This document shows positions 26,503 to 35,366 of a stretch of DNA of 55,310 nucleotides, in pieces. The notes under the pieces were generated by a model. That model saw only the letters and a list, made by a program, of their open reading frames with translations. It was not told the origin of the DNA and did not search any database. A program made the translations under genes and the position numbers. Origin of the DNA: Terriglobales bacterium (GTDB lineage: Bacteria > Acidobacteriota > Terriglobia > Terriglobales > Acidobacteriaceae). The stretch is from contig JAICSO010000025.1 in assembly GCA_025936825.1 (NCBI GenBank), forward strand, positions 1-55,310, in the 5' to 3' direction. The number at the start of each line of letters is the position of its first letter. Position 1 is the stretch's first letter.

Positions 26503-27438
26503 CTAGAAGTATCCCATCATCATGACGACCACAATGTGGATCAGCGCTAATACTGCAAAAGAGTAGCTGAAGGGCTTATGCACCACGTGCCAGAGGTGGA
26601 AAACCTGTTGCGAGCGCGAGAGAAATAGAACGCGTTTGGCGAGTGATGCTTCTTCCCGGGCAAGCAACATCGCCCTTTCAAGGCCGATATTGCTGGTCGG
26701 AAGAAATCCCGCCAAGGTTGTGAGTTTCTGACCGAAAGGCAATGCATGGCGACGGATGCTGGCGACTCGGAAGACGCGCGCAATGTCTAGAAACATCATG
26801 TAGACGAGCGCAATCGGCATCGGAAGGCGCGACACGCTTTCCTTGCTGGGAAGGCGCAAGAGCGAACGCAGGTCTGTCTGCGGCAGCAGTCGTTGCTGCG
26901 CCAGTTGCTGCGAAAGCTGAGTCTGGATTTCCTGCAATTCCGCCATCGAGATTTCAGCCGCGTTCACGCGTCGTGGAATTTGTGAGTAGAGGTATCGGCC
27001 GATCAACCCGCTCAGCGACACCGAGAGCATGATCCAGAAGGCGATGCCGGCAAATCCGTGAAATTTAAACGACGAATGGAACGCGATCACGAATGGCGCG
27101 CTTACGCCCAGCAGTACGTGAAAGTCCAGCCAATGGCGCGCGCTTCCCTGCTGGCCCAACCACGCCCACTTCTTGCGCAAGGGATACACAAAAATCGCGA
27201 GGAACATGCCCAGGCCGAGAAAACCGAGTTTGAGCCCGATCGTGCCGCTTGGACGCAACACGGCATGTTTTGGTGAGAATGGGCGCGCGGCCGAACTCAA
27301 GGTGTAGTAGTCGTATCCGTATGCGGCCAGAGCGACCACCAGCAAAATGGCGAATACCCACCCGGCGATTAATCGCGCGCGATGGGAGCGGTCCTGATTC
27401 GAAATGGCAATAACTGCGGAAGAGACGGTAGCGTTCAT
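26503..27438 (-). CDS. Di-haem membrane cytochrome b-like protein
   Basis: The 311-residue protein has about five or six hydrophobic helices. Two helices carry histidine pairs at the spacing used for two stacked b haems: H107/H121 and H287/H301, each 14 residues apart. Further His at 127, 281 and 284 lie near the membrane surfaces. A charged loop with coiled-coil character (about 160-200) separates the halves. It overlaps the preceding gene by 4 bp and lies 6 bp before the flavoprotein gene. I infer that it moves electrons across the inner membrane between the flavoprotein and periplasmic cytochromes, possibly through quinones. No exact family name is assigned. Confidence 0.75.
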   Translation of the reverse strand: MNATVSSAVIAISNQDRSHRARLIAGWVFAILLVVALAAYGYDYYTLSSAARPFSPKHAVLRPSGTIGLKLGFLGLGMFLAIFVYPLRKKWAWLGQQGSARHWLDFHVLLGVSAPFVIAFHSSFKFHGFAGIAFWIMLSVSLSGLIGRYLYSQIPRRVNAAEISMAELQEIQTQLSQQLAQQRLLPQTDLRSLLRLPSKESVSRLPMPIALVYMMFLDIARVFRVASIRRHALPFGQKLTTLAGFLPTSNIGLERAMLLAREEASLAKRVLFLSRSQQVFHLWHVVHKPFSYSFAVLALIHIVVVMMMGYF

Positions 27439-28235
27439 TTTTCGGCAACCTTTTTGTCGTGTTCCTCAGAACTCACGGAGAAAGCCTTGTAGTCAGTAAA
27501 GCGGTGCGTGTTGTGCCAGTGCTGACGCGGAGTTTCCACATCGACGCTGGCCAGCGACGGCAACCAATAATCCTGCGTCCCGAATTTCTGCGGAATGAAT
27601 TCGATTTCAGACCGTAGCGACTTCAACCCGACGTCGGTCAGCGTTTCGCCGATGCCGGCTTCGATCTTGGCAATGTCGCCAGTTGCGGGATCAATCCATG
27701 CGGTTCCTGACAACTCGAGCGGAGACTCCCGTCCGCGCAGTGCGAGCGCGGCGGGGGAGCGCATGCCAGCGACATGCTCAAAGGCAATCTTTTCCAGCAC
27801 GCGGCCGCTCAAGGTTTCCGCGCCTGCGTCCGTGAAGTGGAAGCTCCCGATATATGCCGAATGAAAAACAAGAAACAGCGTTGCGAATCCATTGCTCAGC
27901 AGCATTGGCGTATTTTTCTTGTCGGCTTTGGCTTCGTGCACGGCGATGCGAGATTCCTGCAGGGTCAAGTCGCCGCCGTCGTCCGATAGAAGAATCACAT
28001 AATTGAACGTGGACTCTTCTTTTCTTTCGACCTTGCCGTCAGCCCGAAGCTTCTCTTGCTGCACCTGCTCGATGCACTGAACGTTGGAAAACTGATCGAC
28101 GAGCTTGGTCACGTGAGTACTCGTGCGCGACAGGAGATCATCGAGATTTACGGGAGAGGCATGCGGAGCGGCGAGTAGCAGCGCCGGCAGTGTCAACAGG
28201 ATTCCGATGGAAACGAGATGGAATTTGCACTTCAT
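27435..28235 (-). CDS. Exported protein of unknown function in the cytochrome operon
   Basis: The 266-residue protein has a signal peptide (about 1-22) and a soluble periplasmic region. I do not recognise the family. The fold seems beta-rich, with segments such as GTAWIDPATGDIAKIE that recall LolA/outer-membrane lipoprotein-sorting-like beta sheets, but this is weak. It overlaps its neighbours by 4 bp on both sides, so it belongs to the same transcript as the barrel protein and the cytochrome b. No haem motif is present. Confidence 0.75.
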   Translation of the reverse strand: MKCKFHLVSIGILLTLPALLLAAPHASPVNLDDLLSRTSTHVTKLVDQFSNVQCIEQVQQEKLRADGKVERKEESTFNYVILLSDDGGDLTLQESRIAVHEAKADKKNTPMLLSNGFATLFLVFHSAYIGSFHFTDAGAETLSGRVLEKIAFEHVAGMRSPAALALRGRESPLELSGTAWIDPATGDIAKIEAGIGETLTDVGLKSLRSEIEFIPQKFGTQDYWLPSLASVDVETPRQHWHNTHRFTDYKAFSVSSEEHDKKVAEK

Positions 28236-30895
28236 TGCTGGTGCCTCTTGGAATCAAAGCGATAGCCGAGCGTGAACATCCACTGGTCGTAGCTCATTTG
28301 TCCGCGGTTGGTGGTGAAGCTTCCCTGCACGAAGTAGTGCGCGCCAACGTTCAGGTCGAGGCTGTTCATCACGAACCATGTGCGGCCGGAGTTGGTCATC
28401 AAACCGGTGAACGATTGCTGTCCGGCCATGATTTCAGCGTGCAAGTCATCTGTCAGATTTCGTGATAGCGAGAACGCTTTGTATTTTCCGGAGCCGAAGG
28501 AGCTGTTGAATTCTGCGTAATGGAAGTCGGCGCGCAACGCCCACAACGGCAGGTGCGAAAACGTGATCCCGTACATCTGGTTGAGCGACGCGCTGCTGTC
28601 ACCGCTGCGACTGCTGCGGCCAAGCTGCGTGTAAACGGTCATGTTTTTGATGAACTCGTAGCGAGCGCCGGCGCTGAATCCCTGGAACAGATACTTATCG
28701 AGCAAGCCGGTACTGATCAGCGTCGGATCGAACGTAGGGATGTCGCGGAAATATGTGTGATTGCCATCGAGTTCCAGGCGCGGCGTAACCTGGAATCGAA
28801 CAGTGAAGAAGTTCCGGCTCAAACCGACCCCGGGCGCAGGAACCGCTGGATTTCCCGCCGGGCTATCGACCTGGAGCGCGTCATAAAGGGAAACACGCTG
28901 CGCGTAGGACAAAGAATTTTCCAGGAATCCAAATGGGCGATCGGGCTTCCACTGCAACATGCTCAGCCCCGCGCCGAAGGTGCTGCTGTAGTGAAATTTC
29001 TGGAAATCGCCGCCGGCGAAATTGACGAAGGCGCCGCCGATAGATCGGTTGGGCGCGTAGTCGTAGGAGGTCGGATCAGGAGTCGATCCGCCAAAAATGC
29101 CGACGGTCGCGGTATCAGAAACTTTCCTGCCCACGTATCCACCGTCGATGGTGTCCAGGCTGCTGGCCCAGGGCAGGTACAGACGCCCGAATCCTGCAAC
29201 CCAATTCGAATTCGGATTCGCGTAAGTCATGCTGAGGTGATAAGTCCGGTTGATCAGATCCTGCAACGTGGGAGTGCCGGATGACGATTGCGAGGTCAAA
29301 CGCCCACGCCAATAGCCGCTCAGGTTCCAGTAGGTGCCACCAATGCGCGTAATGTCTCCGCGAAACATCATTCCGAGAGAAGACGACGAGGCAGAACTCG
29401 AACCGTAGCTCTTGGTGCCCATGTAGTCGAATCCAAAGCGTCCGCGCGCCCGGTTGACGGATGGCAGGGGCGGCTTCGGCATCTCGTCACGAACTTCTTC
29501 ATCTTCGGGATCGCCTTCTGTGAAACTGATCACCGCCGGGTATTTCCTGCTCGGACTCAAGGCGTTCGCCTGCACGAGCGCGTCGGCGTCGGCGGAAGAA
29601 AGATATGCGAGGTCGCCCACTTTGACCGGCCGCTTGGAATCGTGGATGTCAGTGACAGAAGAGCTTTCTGCGACTGCGCTGATTTCAAGTTCCGCCACGA
29701 CGCGAGGGTCGGTAGGAGCAACGGAGGTGCCGTCTTTCGCGGTGCCGTCGGCGTCGCGGATTTCGAGCTTCACGCCTTCTTTCAAGCCGGCATTGCGGCC
29801 ACCATCGAGATAAGCCACACCATCGGCGACATACTTGACGCGGAAAACAGTGCGCAAACTGGGATCGGCAGCACGAATCGCGAGCCGCGGGTCCGTGGTG
29901 TTGCTGGCCATCATCGTGGCGTCACTCGGCATTTCTCGGGATCCGGCTGGCTTGAGTGGTTCTGCCGGTGCTTTCGACGCGGAAGCTGCTGTTCCCTGTG
30001 GCTCTGACGCTACGGCACTTAATTCGACGGGCGCGGTGGTAGCGGTCACGGCCGAAGGCTCCGGTTGACTGACCGTCGGAATCGCAGCACTGCTTACGGT
30101 CGCATTTGGCGTGGATGCAGGTGTGCTCACAGTGGAATTTGCTGCCGTAGCGCCAGAACTCGTCGCGGCATGCTGACTCTGCGGTGAGTTCACAGATCCT
30201 GTCCCGGGCGCGGGCTTCGGCGAAACCGATGGGAAACTCAGGTTCGCACTGGAATGGTCTGACGCAGCGCGGGACTGTGATGCAACCGAACCTTCTTGCG
30301 GCATTTTTGGCGCCTTCTGCACACTGCCGCTGGTGGGAGGCTGCGAGATCTGCCCTCCCGCAAGGCTTCCGCCAGTAGCTGCGGCCGGAGTACTGTGCGC
30401 TGATTCAACCTGGACACCGGGGACATCTTTCTCGTGGTGGAAGATACCAGTCAAAGTTCCGCGTTTTGCGGCAGTGAGCGCGCCATCGGAACTTCGGCCA
30501 ACCGGCATCAGCACAAAGCTGATGTGCTCATCCGTCGCGCTCACGCTGTAATCCAGGGGATGATCCAGTTCGACGACGATTCTGGTGCGCGTTGGATGGG
30601 TTAACGAATGCACGATCTCAATCGTGCGCACTCCACCGGCCTTGATCTGCATCTTTGGCAGATTGCTGCCATCGATCGTATTGGGGAGCTCAATAATCAG
30701 GCGGTTGGGATTGACGGCCGCGCTCGTCGATGGCTGGACTAGCGCGGTCAGCACCAGTTCGATCTGTGGACGTCCGCTATTCTCAGAGACGAGAATGTCC
30801 CGGAGCACGACCAGATCAGTCGCGGAGTCCTGCGCGGCCGCGCCAGAAGCCAGCAGCAGCAACGCCCATCCAAATTGCCTTTGTATCGCCCTCAT
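28232..30895 (-). CDS. AMIN-like domain plus outer-membrane beta-barrel protein
   Basis: The protein has 887 residues from ATG 30895 (GTG 30898 is also possible). After a signal peptide (ending ASGAAAQ), an AMIN-like domain spans about 25-130. A long Ala/Ser/Thr/Pro-rich linker (about 150-330) follows, then a small domain with LDGGRNAGLKEG near 355. The C-terminal 400 residues show alternating aromatic strands ending in FTLGYRF, the signature of an outer-membrane barrel. AMIN domains in other proteins bind cell wall. The barrel gene lies 39 bp after the 25-haem cytochrome gene and overlaps the next gene by 4 bp, so it may be the porin sheath or docking site for the cytochrome. Confidence 0.8.
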   Translation of the reverse strand: MRAIQRQFGWALLLLASGAAAQDSATDLVVLRDILVSENSGRPQIELVLTALVQPSTSAAVNPNRLIIELPNTIDGSNLPKMQIKAGGVRTIEIVHSLTHPTRTRIVVELDHPLDYSVSATDEHISFVLMPVGRSSDGALTAAKRGTLTGIFHHEKDVPGVQVESAHSTPAAATGGSLAGGQISQPPTSGSVQKAPKMPQEGSVASQSRAASDHSSANLSFPSVSPKPAPGTGSVNSPQSQHAATSSGATAANSTVSTPASTPNATVSSAAIPTVSQPEPSAVTATTAPVELSAVASEPQGTAASASKAPAEPLKPAGSREMPSDATMMASNTTDPRLAIRAADPSLRTVFRVKYVADGVAYLDGGRNAGLKEGVKLEIRDADGTAKDGTSVAPTDPRVVAELEISAVAESSSVTDIHDSKRPVKVGDLAYLSSADADALVQANALSPSRKYPAVISFTEGDPEDEEVRDEMPKPPLPSVNRARGRFGFDYMGTKSYGSSSASSSSLGMMFRGDITRIGGTYWNLSGYWRGRLTSQSSSGTPTLQDLINRTYHLSMTYANPNSNWVAGFGRLYLPWASSLDTIDGGYVGRKVSDTATVGIFGGSTPDPTSYDYAPNRSIGGAFVNFAGGDFQKFHYSSTFGAGLSMLQWKPDRPFGFLENSLSYAQRVSLYDALQVDSPAGNPAVPAPGVGLSRNFFTVRFQVTPRLELDGNHTYFRDIPTFDPTLISTGLLDKYLFQGFSAGARYEFIKNMTVYTQLGRSSRSGDSSASLNQMYGITFSHLPLWALRADFHYAEFNSSFGSGKYKAFSLSRNLTDDLHAEIMAGQQSFTGLMTNSGRTWFVMNSLDLNVGAHYFVQGSFTTNRGQMSYDQWMFTLGYRFDSKRHQQ

Positions 30896-30934
30896 CACTC
30901 TCGTTCATAAGTGCGCCTGAAGCGCAGCCGCCTG

Positions 30935-32887
30935 CTATCCCCCTCCCCCGGTCGGGTGGCACTGGTAGCAGTTGATGCTGTTGTAAACGTAGTTCCGCAC
31001 GCCCTGATGGTTCGAATCCGTCTGGCTCTTGGTGTGGCAATTCGTACATGAAAAGACGGTGTAGTCGTTGGGATTGGTGTGGCACGTGGAACAAACGCCA
31101 TTCGCGTTGCCGTGATTGGTCGGGAACCAGGTGTGGTTGAAGACTGCGCCCAACCAAGAAGTGGTGTTATGGCATGTCTGACAAGTGGTCGGGAACCCCG
31201 CCGCAATGTGGTTTGGGTTGTTCGTTCCCTGGTAATCCGTCTGATGGCAGCCGTAACAAGCCGTTGGCAGCGTCGTGTAGTTGTTGTTCACGTGACACTG
31301 CGCACAGGGGACGTTCACGTGAAAGCCCGTCAGCGGAAACGTTGTCAGGTTATGATTAAACGTCGCCTGCAACCACGACGTGGTGTTGTGACACACCTCG
31401 CAAGTGTTCGGGAAACCCGCCGAGGCATGTGGAGGGTTGTTGGTCGCGTTGTAATCCGGCATATGACAAGCCGAGCAGGCCGGATTGGTCAGGTTGTAAT
31501 TCCCATTCACATGGCACTGCGCGCACGGAGTAGTTAGGTGCATGCCTGTTAACGGAAACCCAGTGTTGTTGTGATTGAAGGTCGCCGTCAGCCAGGAAAC
31601 GGTTGAGTGGCAGATCGAGCAGTCCACTGGGAACGCAGCCTGGACATGGTTAGGATTGGTGGTGCCGTTGTAATCCGGCATATGGCACAGATTGCAGGCG
31701 CCGCTGGTCAGGTTGTAGTTGTTGTTGACGTGGCACTGCGCACACTGCAGGTTCGCGTGTCCATTCGTAAGCGGGAAGCCAACTGAATTGTGGTCGAAGC
31801 TCGCCTGTAGCCATGAAACCGTGTTGTGACAGGTTTGGCAGGTGGTCGGAAATCCTGCTGCAGCGTGATTCGGGTTATTAGCGCCGTTGTAATCGGGCAT
31901 GTGGCACTGGTTGCAAGCTCCGCTGGTCAGGTTGTAGTTGTTGTTGACATGGCACTGCGTGCACTGCAGGTTTGCATGCCCGTTGGTCAACGGGAAACCA
32001 ACCGAGTTGTGATCGAAACTAGCAGGCTGCCAGGCCGTTGTGTTGTGGCAAAGCTGGCAAGTAGTCGGAAAATTCGCCGAAACGTGATTCGGGCTCGTGG
32101 CCTTCTGATAATCCGGCATGTGACAACCGCTGCACGTAGCCGAAGTGCCCTTAAATTGGTTATTCGCGTGACACGCGTTGCAGGCTAAGGTTGCGTGCGC
32201 GCCAGTTAGCGCATAACCGGTGAACTTCAGGTGATCAAAACGAACGTTGAACCAAGTGTCGAACCCGTGGCACTGTTCGCACGACGTGGAAAATCCAGCC
32301 GCGGCATGACTCGGACCGGTTGTTGCCTGAAAATCTTTGGCGTGACAGGAATAGCAAGCGGTCTGGAGTCCCTGGAATTGCCCCACGGCAGCGCTCTTGT
32401 GGCACGAGTCGCAGTCGAGCGCAGCGTGCGCGCCCATTAGTGGAAAACGGTTCTGGTGGTTCTGTATCTGCTGCACCGATACCTGCCATCCCTTGACCGT
32501 GTGGCATTGTTCGCAAGCGGAACCAAACTGACGCTTGTGAATATCGGCATGGCAGTCGGAACACTTCGTGCTCACGTTGCTGAACACCAGCTTCGTGTGG
32601 CACGACATGCACGGCACTTTCTCATGCATGCTGCGCAAGGGATATTTCGTCTGGTTGTGATCAAACTCGGGCACGCTGCGGATCGGCTTCCATCCACTAA
32701 ACGTGTGGCAGTTCTGGCATGGAATATTCAACGGCCCGTGTGGACTTCGCGTAGTCTTGCTCCCCTGGTGCGCAGGCATACTCGAGGCACACATCAACGC
32801 AAACAGGATCAGCCCCACAAAGAGTCGGATTGTTCCAAGCCCACGTTTCCGCAAAAAGCGCGGAAGAATGGGGTCGCGTTGAGACAC
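30935..32887 (-). CDS. 25-haem c-type cytochrome with triple-haem tandem repeats
   Basis: The 650-residue exported protein carries 25 CXXCH haem-binding motifs, one per 26 residues. The N-terminal hydrophobic segment (about 20-36) is a signal peptide or anchor. Motifs at 277, 350, 423, 496 and 569 start modules exactly 73 residues long. Each module contains three haem sites (CxxCH-NTxSW, CxQCH-VNNNY, CxxCH-MPDY) and three extra His (DH or NH, GxH, NPxH) suited to be distal ligands, so bis-His haems are expected. The start is GTG 32887 with GAGGGGAGA upstream. The gene heads the run barrel, exported protein, cytochrome b, flavoprotein. It probably forms a long periplasmic or extracellular electron wire. 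Confidence 0.95.
   Translation of the reverse strand: MSQRDPILPRFLRKRGLGTIRLFVGLILFALMCASSMPAHQGSKTTRSPHGPLNIPCQNCHTFSGWKPIRSVPEFDHNQTKYPLRSMHEKVPCMSCHTKLVFSNVSTKCSDCHADIHKRQFGSACEQCHTVKGWQVSVQQIQNHQNRFPLMGAHAALDCDSCHKSAAVGQFQGLQTACYSCHAKDFQATTGPSHAAAGFSTSCEQCHGFDTWFNVRFDHLKFTGYALTGAHATLACNACHANNQFKGTSATCSGCHMPDYQKATSPNHVSANFPTTCQLCHNTTAWQPASFDHNSVGFPLTNGHANLQCTQCHVNNNYNLTSGACNQCHMPDYNGANNPNHAAAGFPTTCQTCHNTVSWLQASFDHNSVGFPLTNGHANLQCAQCHVNNNYNLTSGACNLCHMPDYNGTTNPNHVQAAFPVDCSICHSTVSWLTATFNHNNTGFPLTGMHLTTPCAQCHVNGNYNLTNPACSACHMPDYNATNNPPHASAGFPNTCEVCHNTTSWLQATFNHNLTTFPLTGFHVNVPCAQCHVNNNYTTLPTACYGCHQTDYQGTNNPNHIAAGFPTTCQTCHNTTSWLGAVFNHTWFPTNHGNANGVCSTCHTNPNDYTVFSCTNCHTKSQTDSNHQGVRNYVYNSINCYQCHPTGGGG
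31184..32059 (-). repeat. Four 219-bp in-frame tandem repeats
   Basis: These are the DNA of four identical-length 73-codon modules of the 25-haem cytochrome (residues 277-568). Nucleotide similarity between neighbouring units is high, so unequal crossing-over could change haem number by threes. Confidence 0.85.
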
Positions 32888-33223
32888 GAGTTCTCCCCTC
32901 GAACTATCCGCACGACTTTTTTTAAAAAATGATTCCGAACTAAGGCGAACAATGACTTCCGGACTGAACTGGTGGCAAAGTGATTAACGGCTCTACTGCA
33001 ATTCGACGCCCAACCAGAGTAGAAGGTTGTGCAGGTCAGAAAAAGTCACGAAAGGACGCTGCCCGAATCGGCGGTACACGCATTGTCTGAATTCTCGGCG
33101 AGTACAACAGAGCAGACGAACAGAATGTAAGTTCTTCTGCAGCTTTCGCAATTCTTACGTTGTTAAAAATCGCAACAGTTGCGGGCCATCGAGGTCATAC
33201 ATCGGCCTATTACCCCGCTGTCG
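32888..33223 (-). other. 336-bp gap between the two cytochrome genes
   Basis: No gene is seen. An AT-rich tract CTTTTTTTAAAAAATG near 32917-32931 lies about 30-40 bp upstream of the 25-haem gene and may belong to its promoter. The gap makes separate transcription of the downstream five-gene run likely. Confidence 0.5.
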
Positions 33224-35155
33224 CTAGCTGACCTTTTCCGCGCCGTGGCACGCAGCACATTCTTTTGGCGTGGGCTTGTAGAACAGGACAGGTTTGCCTT
33301 CGACCTGACGCGTCAGTTTGTGGCAATCGGCGCATTTCACGTTCGCGTGCACGCCTTGCAGCGGGAAAGCGGTGCGCCGGTTGTGGTCGAAGAGCGACGG
33401 TTTCCACTTGGCGCTGTTGTGACATTCGGCGCAGGGCGTGACGTCTCCACGCGCGAACTGCTTGCCATGGGGATCGTCGTGGCACTGCTCGCACTGTTTG
33501 GGAGCGGCTTTGAAGTCGACGTGCATCATGTTGGTTTCGAGATTCGGCGGTTTGTGGCAATCGATGCACGCGGTGGCGCGATGCGCACCCAGCAGCGGGA
33601 AACCTGTCTTCGAATGATCGAACTTGCTCAATTCCCTCCAAGACTTCGTGGAATGGCAGGTCTCGCACCCGCCCGCACCTCCCGCAGCCTTCGCCTGCTG
33701 CATGCGCTGATTGAACTGGCCACGGTGTGGATCGGCGTGGCAACTGGTGCAACTCAAATTGGCCCAGTGATAAATCGCCGTGGGCGGCTTGAGGTCGGCA
33801 GACTGCTTGTGGCAATCGGCACAAGGCACCGCGATGTGCTCGCCGGTCAGAAGAAAGCGTGTTTCTTTGTGGCGCGTCAACGAAAACGTGGACGGCCGAT
33901 ACGTTTCAACCGTGTGGCAACGTTCACACGCGTTGAAATATGGCGCTGCTGCGAACTGGCCGGAGTGCGTGTCCTCGTGGCAGTCGGTGCAGTGCTCAAA
34001 CTTCATCTTGAACACCGTGTCGGAACCGCGAGGGATGTGGCATTTTTGGCATCCCACTCTGGCGTGAGCACCCTGCAACGGATATGCAGTAGTGGCATGA
34101 TTCGTGACCGTAAAAGTTGACGGTTTCCAGCCAGCCACCGTGTGACACCCGGCGCATTCACCGCCATCGGGACGCTTTGCGAACTGCCCCTTGTGGGGAT
34201 CGGGATTGTGGCAGTCGGCGCATTTTCCAAACGCAATCGGTTTTTTAAAATCACCACTCCCGTGGCACTGAATGCATCCGACTGCTGCGTGTTTTCCGAG
34301 TAACGGGAACTTGGTTTTCGAGTGATCGAATTTCTCATTCAGCCCCGCGGCAAGCTTCTTCCACCCACTGGTGTTGTGGCAGGATTGGCAAGTCTGGGTG
34401 AATGCCCCGTGGTGCGGATCGCGATGGCAATCCGAGCACTGCCCGAACGGAATGCCGCTGTAACGTGGCTTGTTGTCGGGACCAGGCCTGTGGCACTTTT
34501 CGCAGGTAACCTGCATATGCATCCCGGTCAATGCGTAGCGCGTTTTCGAGTGATCGAATTGCTGCGGGCTGACCGTCTTCCAGTCAGTCGAGTTGTGACA
34601 CTGCGCGCAGTTGTTGCCTAAACGCCCCTGGTGCGCGTCCTGGTGGCAACTTACACATGATTGCGAGAGTCCGAGGAACGTGCGATTAAGATCTTTGATC
34701 TTGAGATTGGCGCGCTGAGCTGGCGGAATCTTTTCCGCTGTATGGCATTGATTGCAGGACAATCCAGCATGCTTGCCTTCCAGCTTGAATCCGCTGAGTG
34801 CATGATTGAAGTTTTTCGTGTCCCACTTGATCAGCGGAAAATTTTCGCCATTATGGTCGGAGTGGCACGTTGGGCATCCTTGGCTGGATCCAGGCTGAAT
34901 GTTGTAGGTGGCGTGAAGGCCTTTATGCGCGGCAACGCGAGACGCGATCTCGGCATGACACTCGAGGCACTTGAAGGTGCGCTCGCGCCCAAGCGCATGG
35001 CAGGTGGTGCAATTTGCAGAGCCGTTCAGCGACTGGTGCGCCCCTGCGAGCGGCCCAGGAGAAATCTGCGCGGGCGCCACGCCATGCAGGCACACTGCGG
35101 CTATGACTGCGAGAAGACAGGCAAGAAGTGGATGCTTCGATCTCACGTCGTACAT
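33224..35155 (-). CDS. 23-haem c-type cytochrome
   Basis: From ATG 35155 the protein has 643 residues and 23 CXXCH motifs, one per 28 residues. A signal peptide covers about residues 9-30. The motifs recur in threes as CxxCH-xxxxW, CxxCH and CxxCH-xDPH, with extra His in FDH and GxH positions, as in the 25-haem neighbour. The spacing is less regular, so it is a diverged paralogue. No membrane or barrel segment is present, so it is periplasmic or exported. It lies 336 bp upstream of the 25-haem gene on the same strand. An open frame extends to 35335, but the signal peptide fixes the start. Confidence 0.93.
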   Translation of the reverse strand: MYDVRSKHPLLACLLAVIAAVCLHGVAPAQISPGPLAGAHQSLNGSANCTTCHALGRERTFKCLECHAEIASRVAAHKGLHATYNIQPGSSQGCPTCHSDHNGENFPLIKWDTKNFNHALSGFKLEGKHAGLSCNQCHTAEKIPPAQRANLKIKDLNRTFLGLSQSCVSCHQDAHQGRLGNNCAQCHNSTDWKTVSPQQFDHSKTRYALTGMHMQVTCEKCHRPGPDNKPRYSGIPFGQCSDCHRDPHHGAFTQTCQSCHNTSGWKKLAAGLNEKFDHSKTKFPLLGKHAAVGCIQCHGSGDFKKPIAFGKCADCHNPDPHKGQFAKRPDGGECAGCHTVAGWKPSTFTVTNHATTAYPLQGAHARVGCQKCHIPRGSDTVFKMKFEHCTDCHEDTHSGQFAAAPYFNACERCHTVETYRPSTFSLTRHKETRFLLTGEHIAVPCADCHKQSADLKPPTAIYHWANLSCTSCHADPHRGQFNQRMQQAKAAGGAGGCETCHSTKSWRELSKFDHSKTGFPLLGAHRATACIDCHKPPNLETNMMHVDFKAAPKQCEQCHDDPHGKQFARGDVTPCAECHNSAKWKPSLFDHNRRTAFPLQGVHANVKCADCHKLTRQVEGKPVLFYKPTPKECAACHGAEKVS

Positions 35156-35366
35156 GAGTCCACTTAAACCGCGTTCAATTTTTGCGTCGAAATTCCAGGC
35201 ACGACTGAAGGGCGCGAAGGCAGTATTGCGGCCTAGCGTAGCACACGGATTGCCAAACGCTGAGCATACGGTCACCGCACTGGTCAATGCGCCTGTTGTG
35301 TCTGCGATGTTAGCGCTTGTTCGTGACGGTAGCATAGTTACGTTAGCCGCAGAGCCAAGCCGAAGT

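Noticed and set aside
28520-29284. 254-codon plus-strand open frame antisense to the barrel protein
   Set aside because: It is a shadow frame. The minus-strand gene has a signal peptide, barrel pattern and operon context.
31184-32059. Possible non-coding tandem repeat array
   Set aside because: The 219-bp units are an exact multiple of three and encode conserved haem-binding modules.
33179-34120. Long plus-strand open frame antisense to the 23-haem cytochrome
   Set aside because: It mirrors the codon pattern of the CXXCH-rich gene, shows no domain and has arginine/valine-rich shadow composition. The minus-strand gene is certain.
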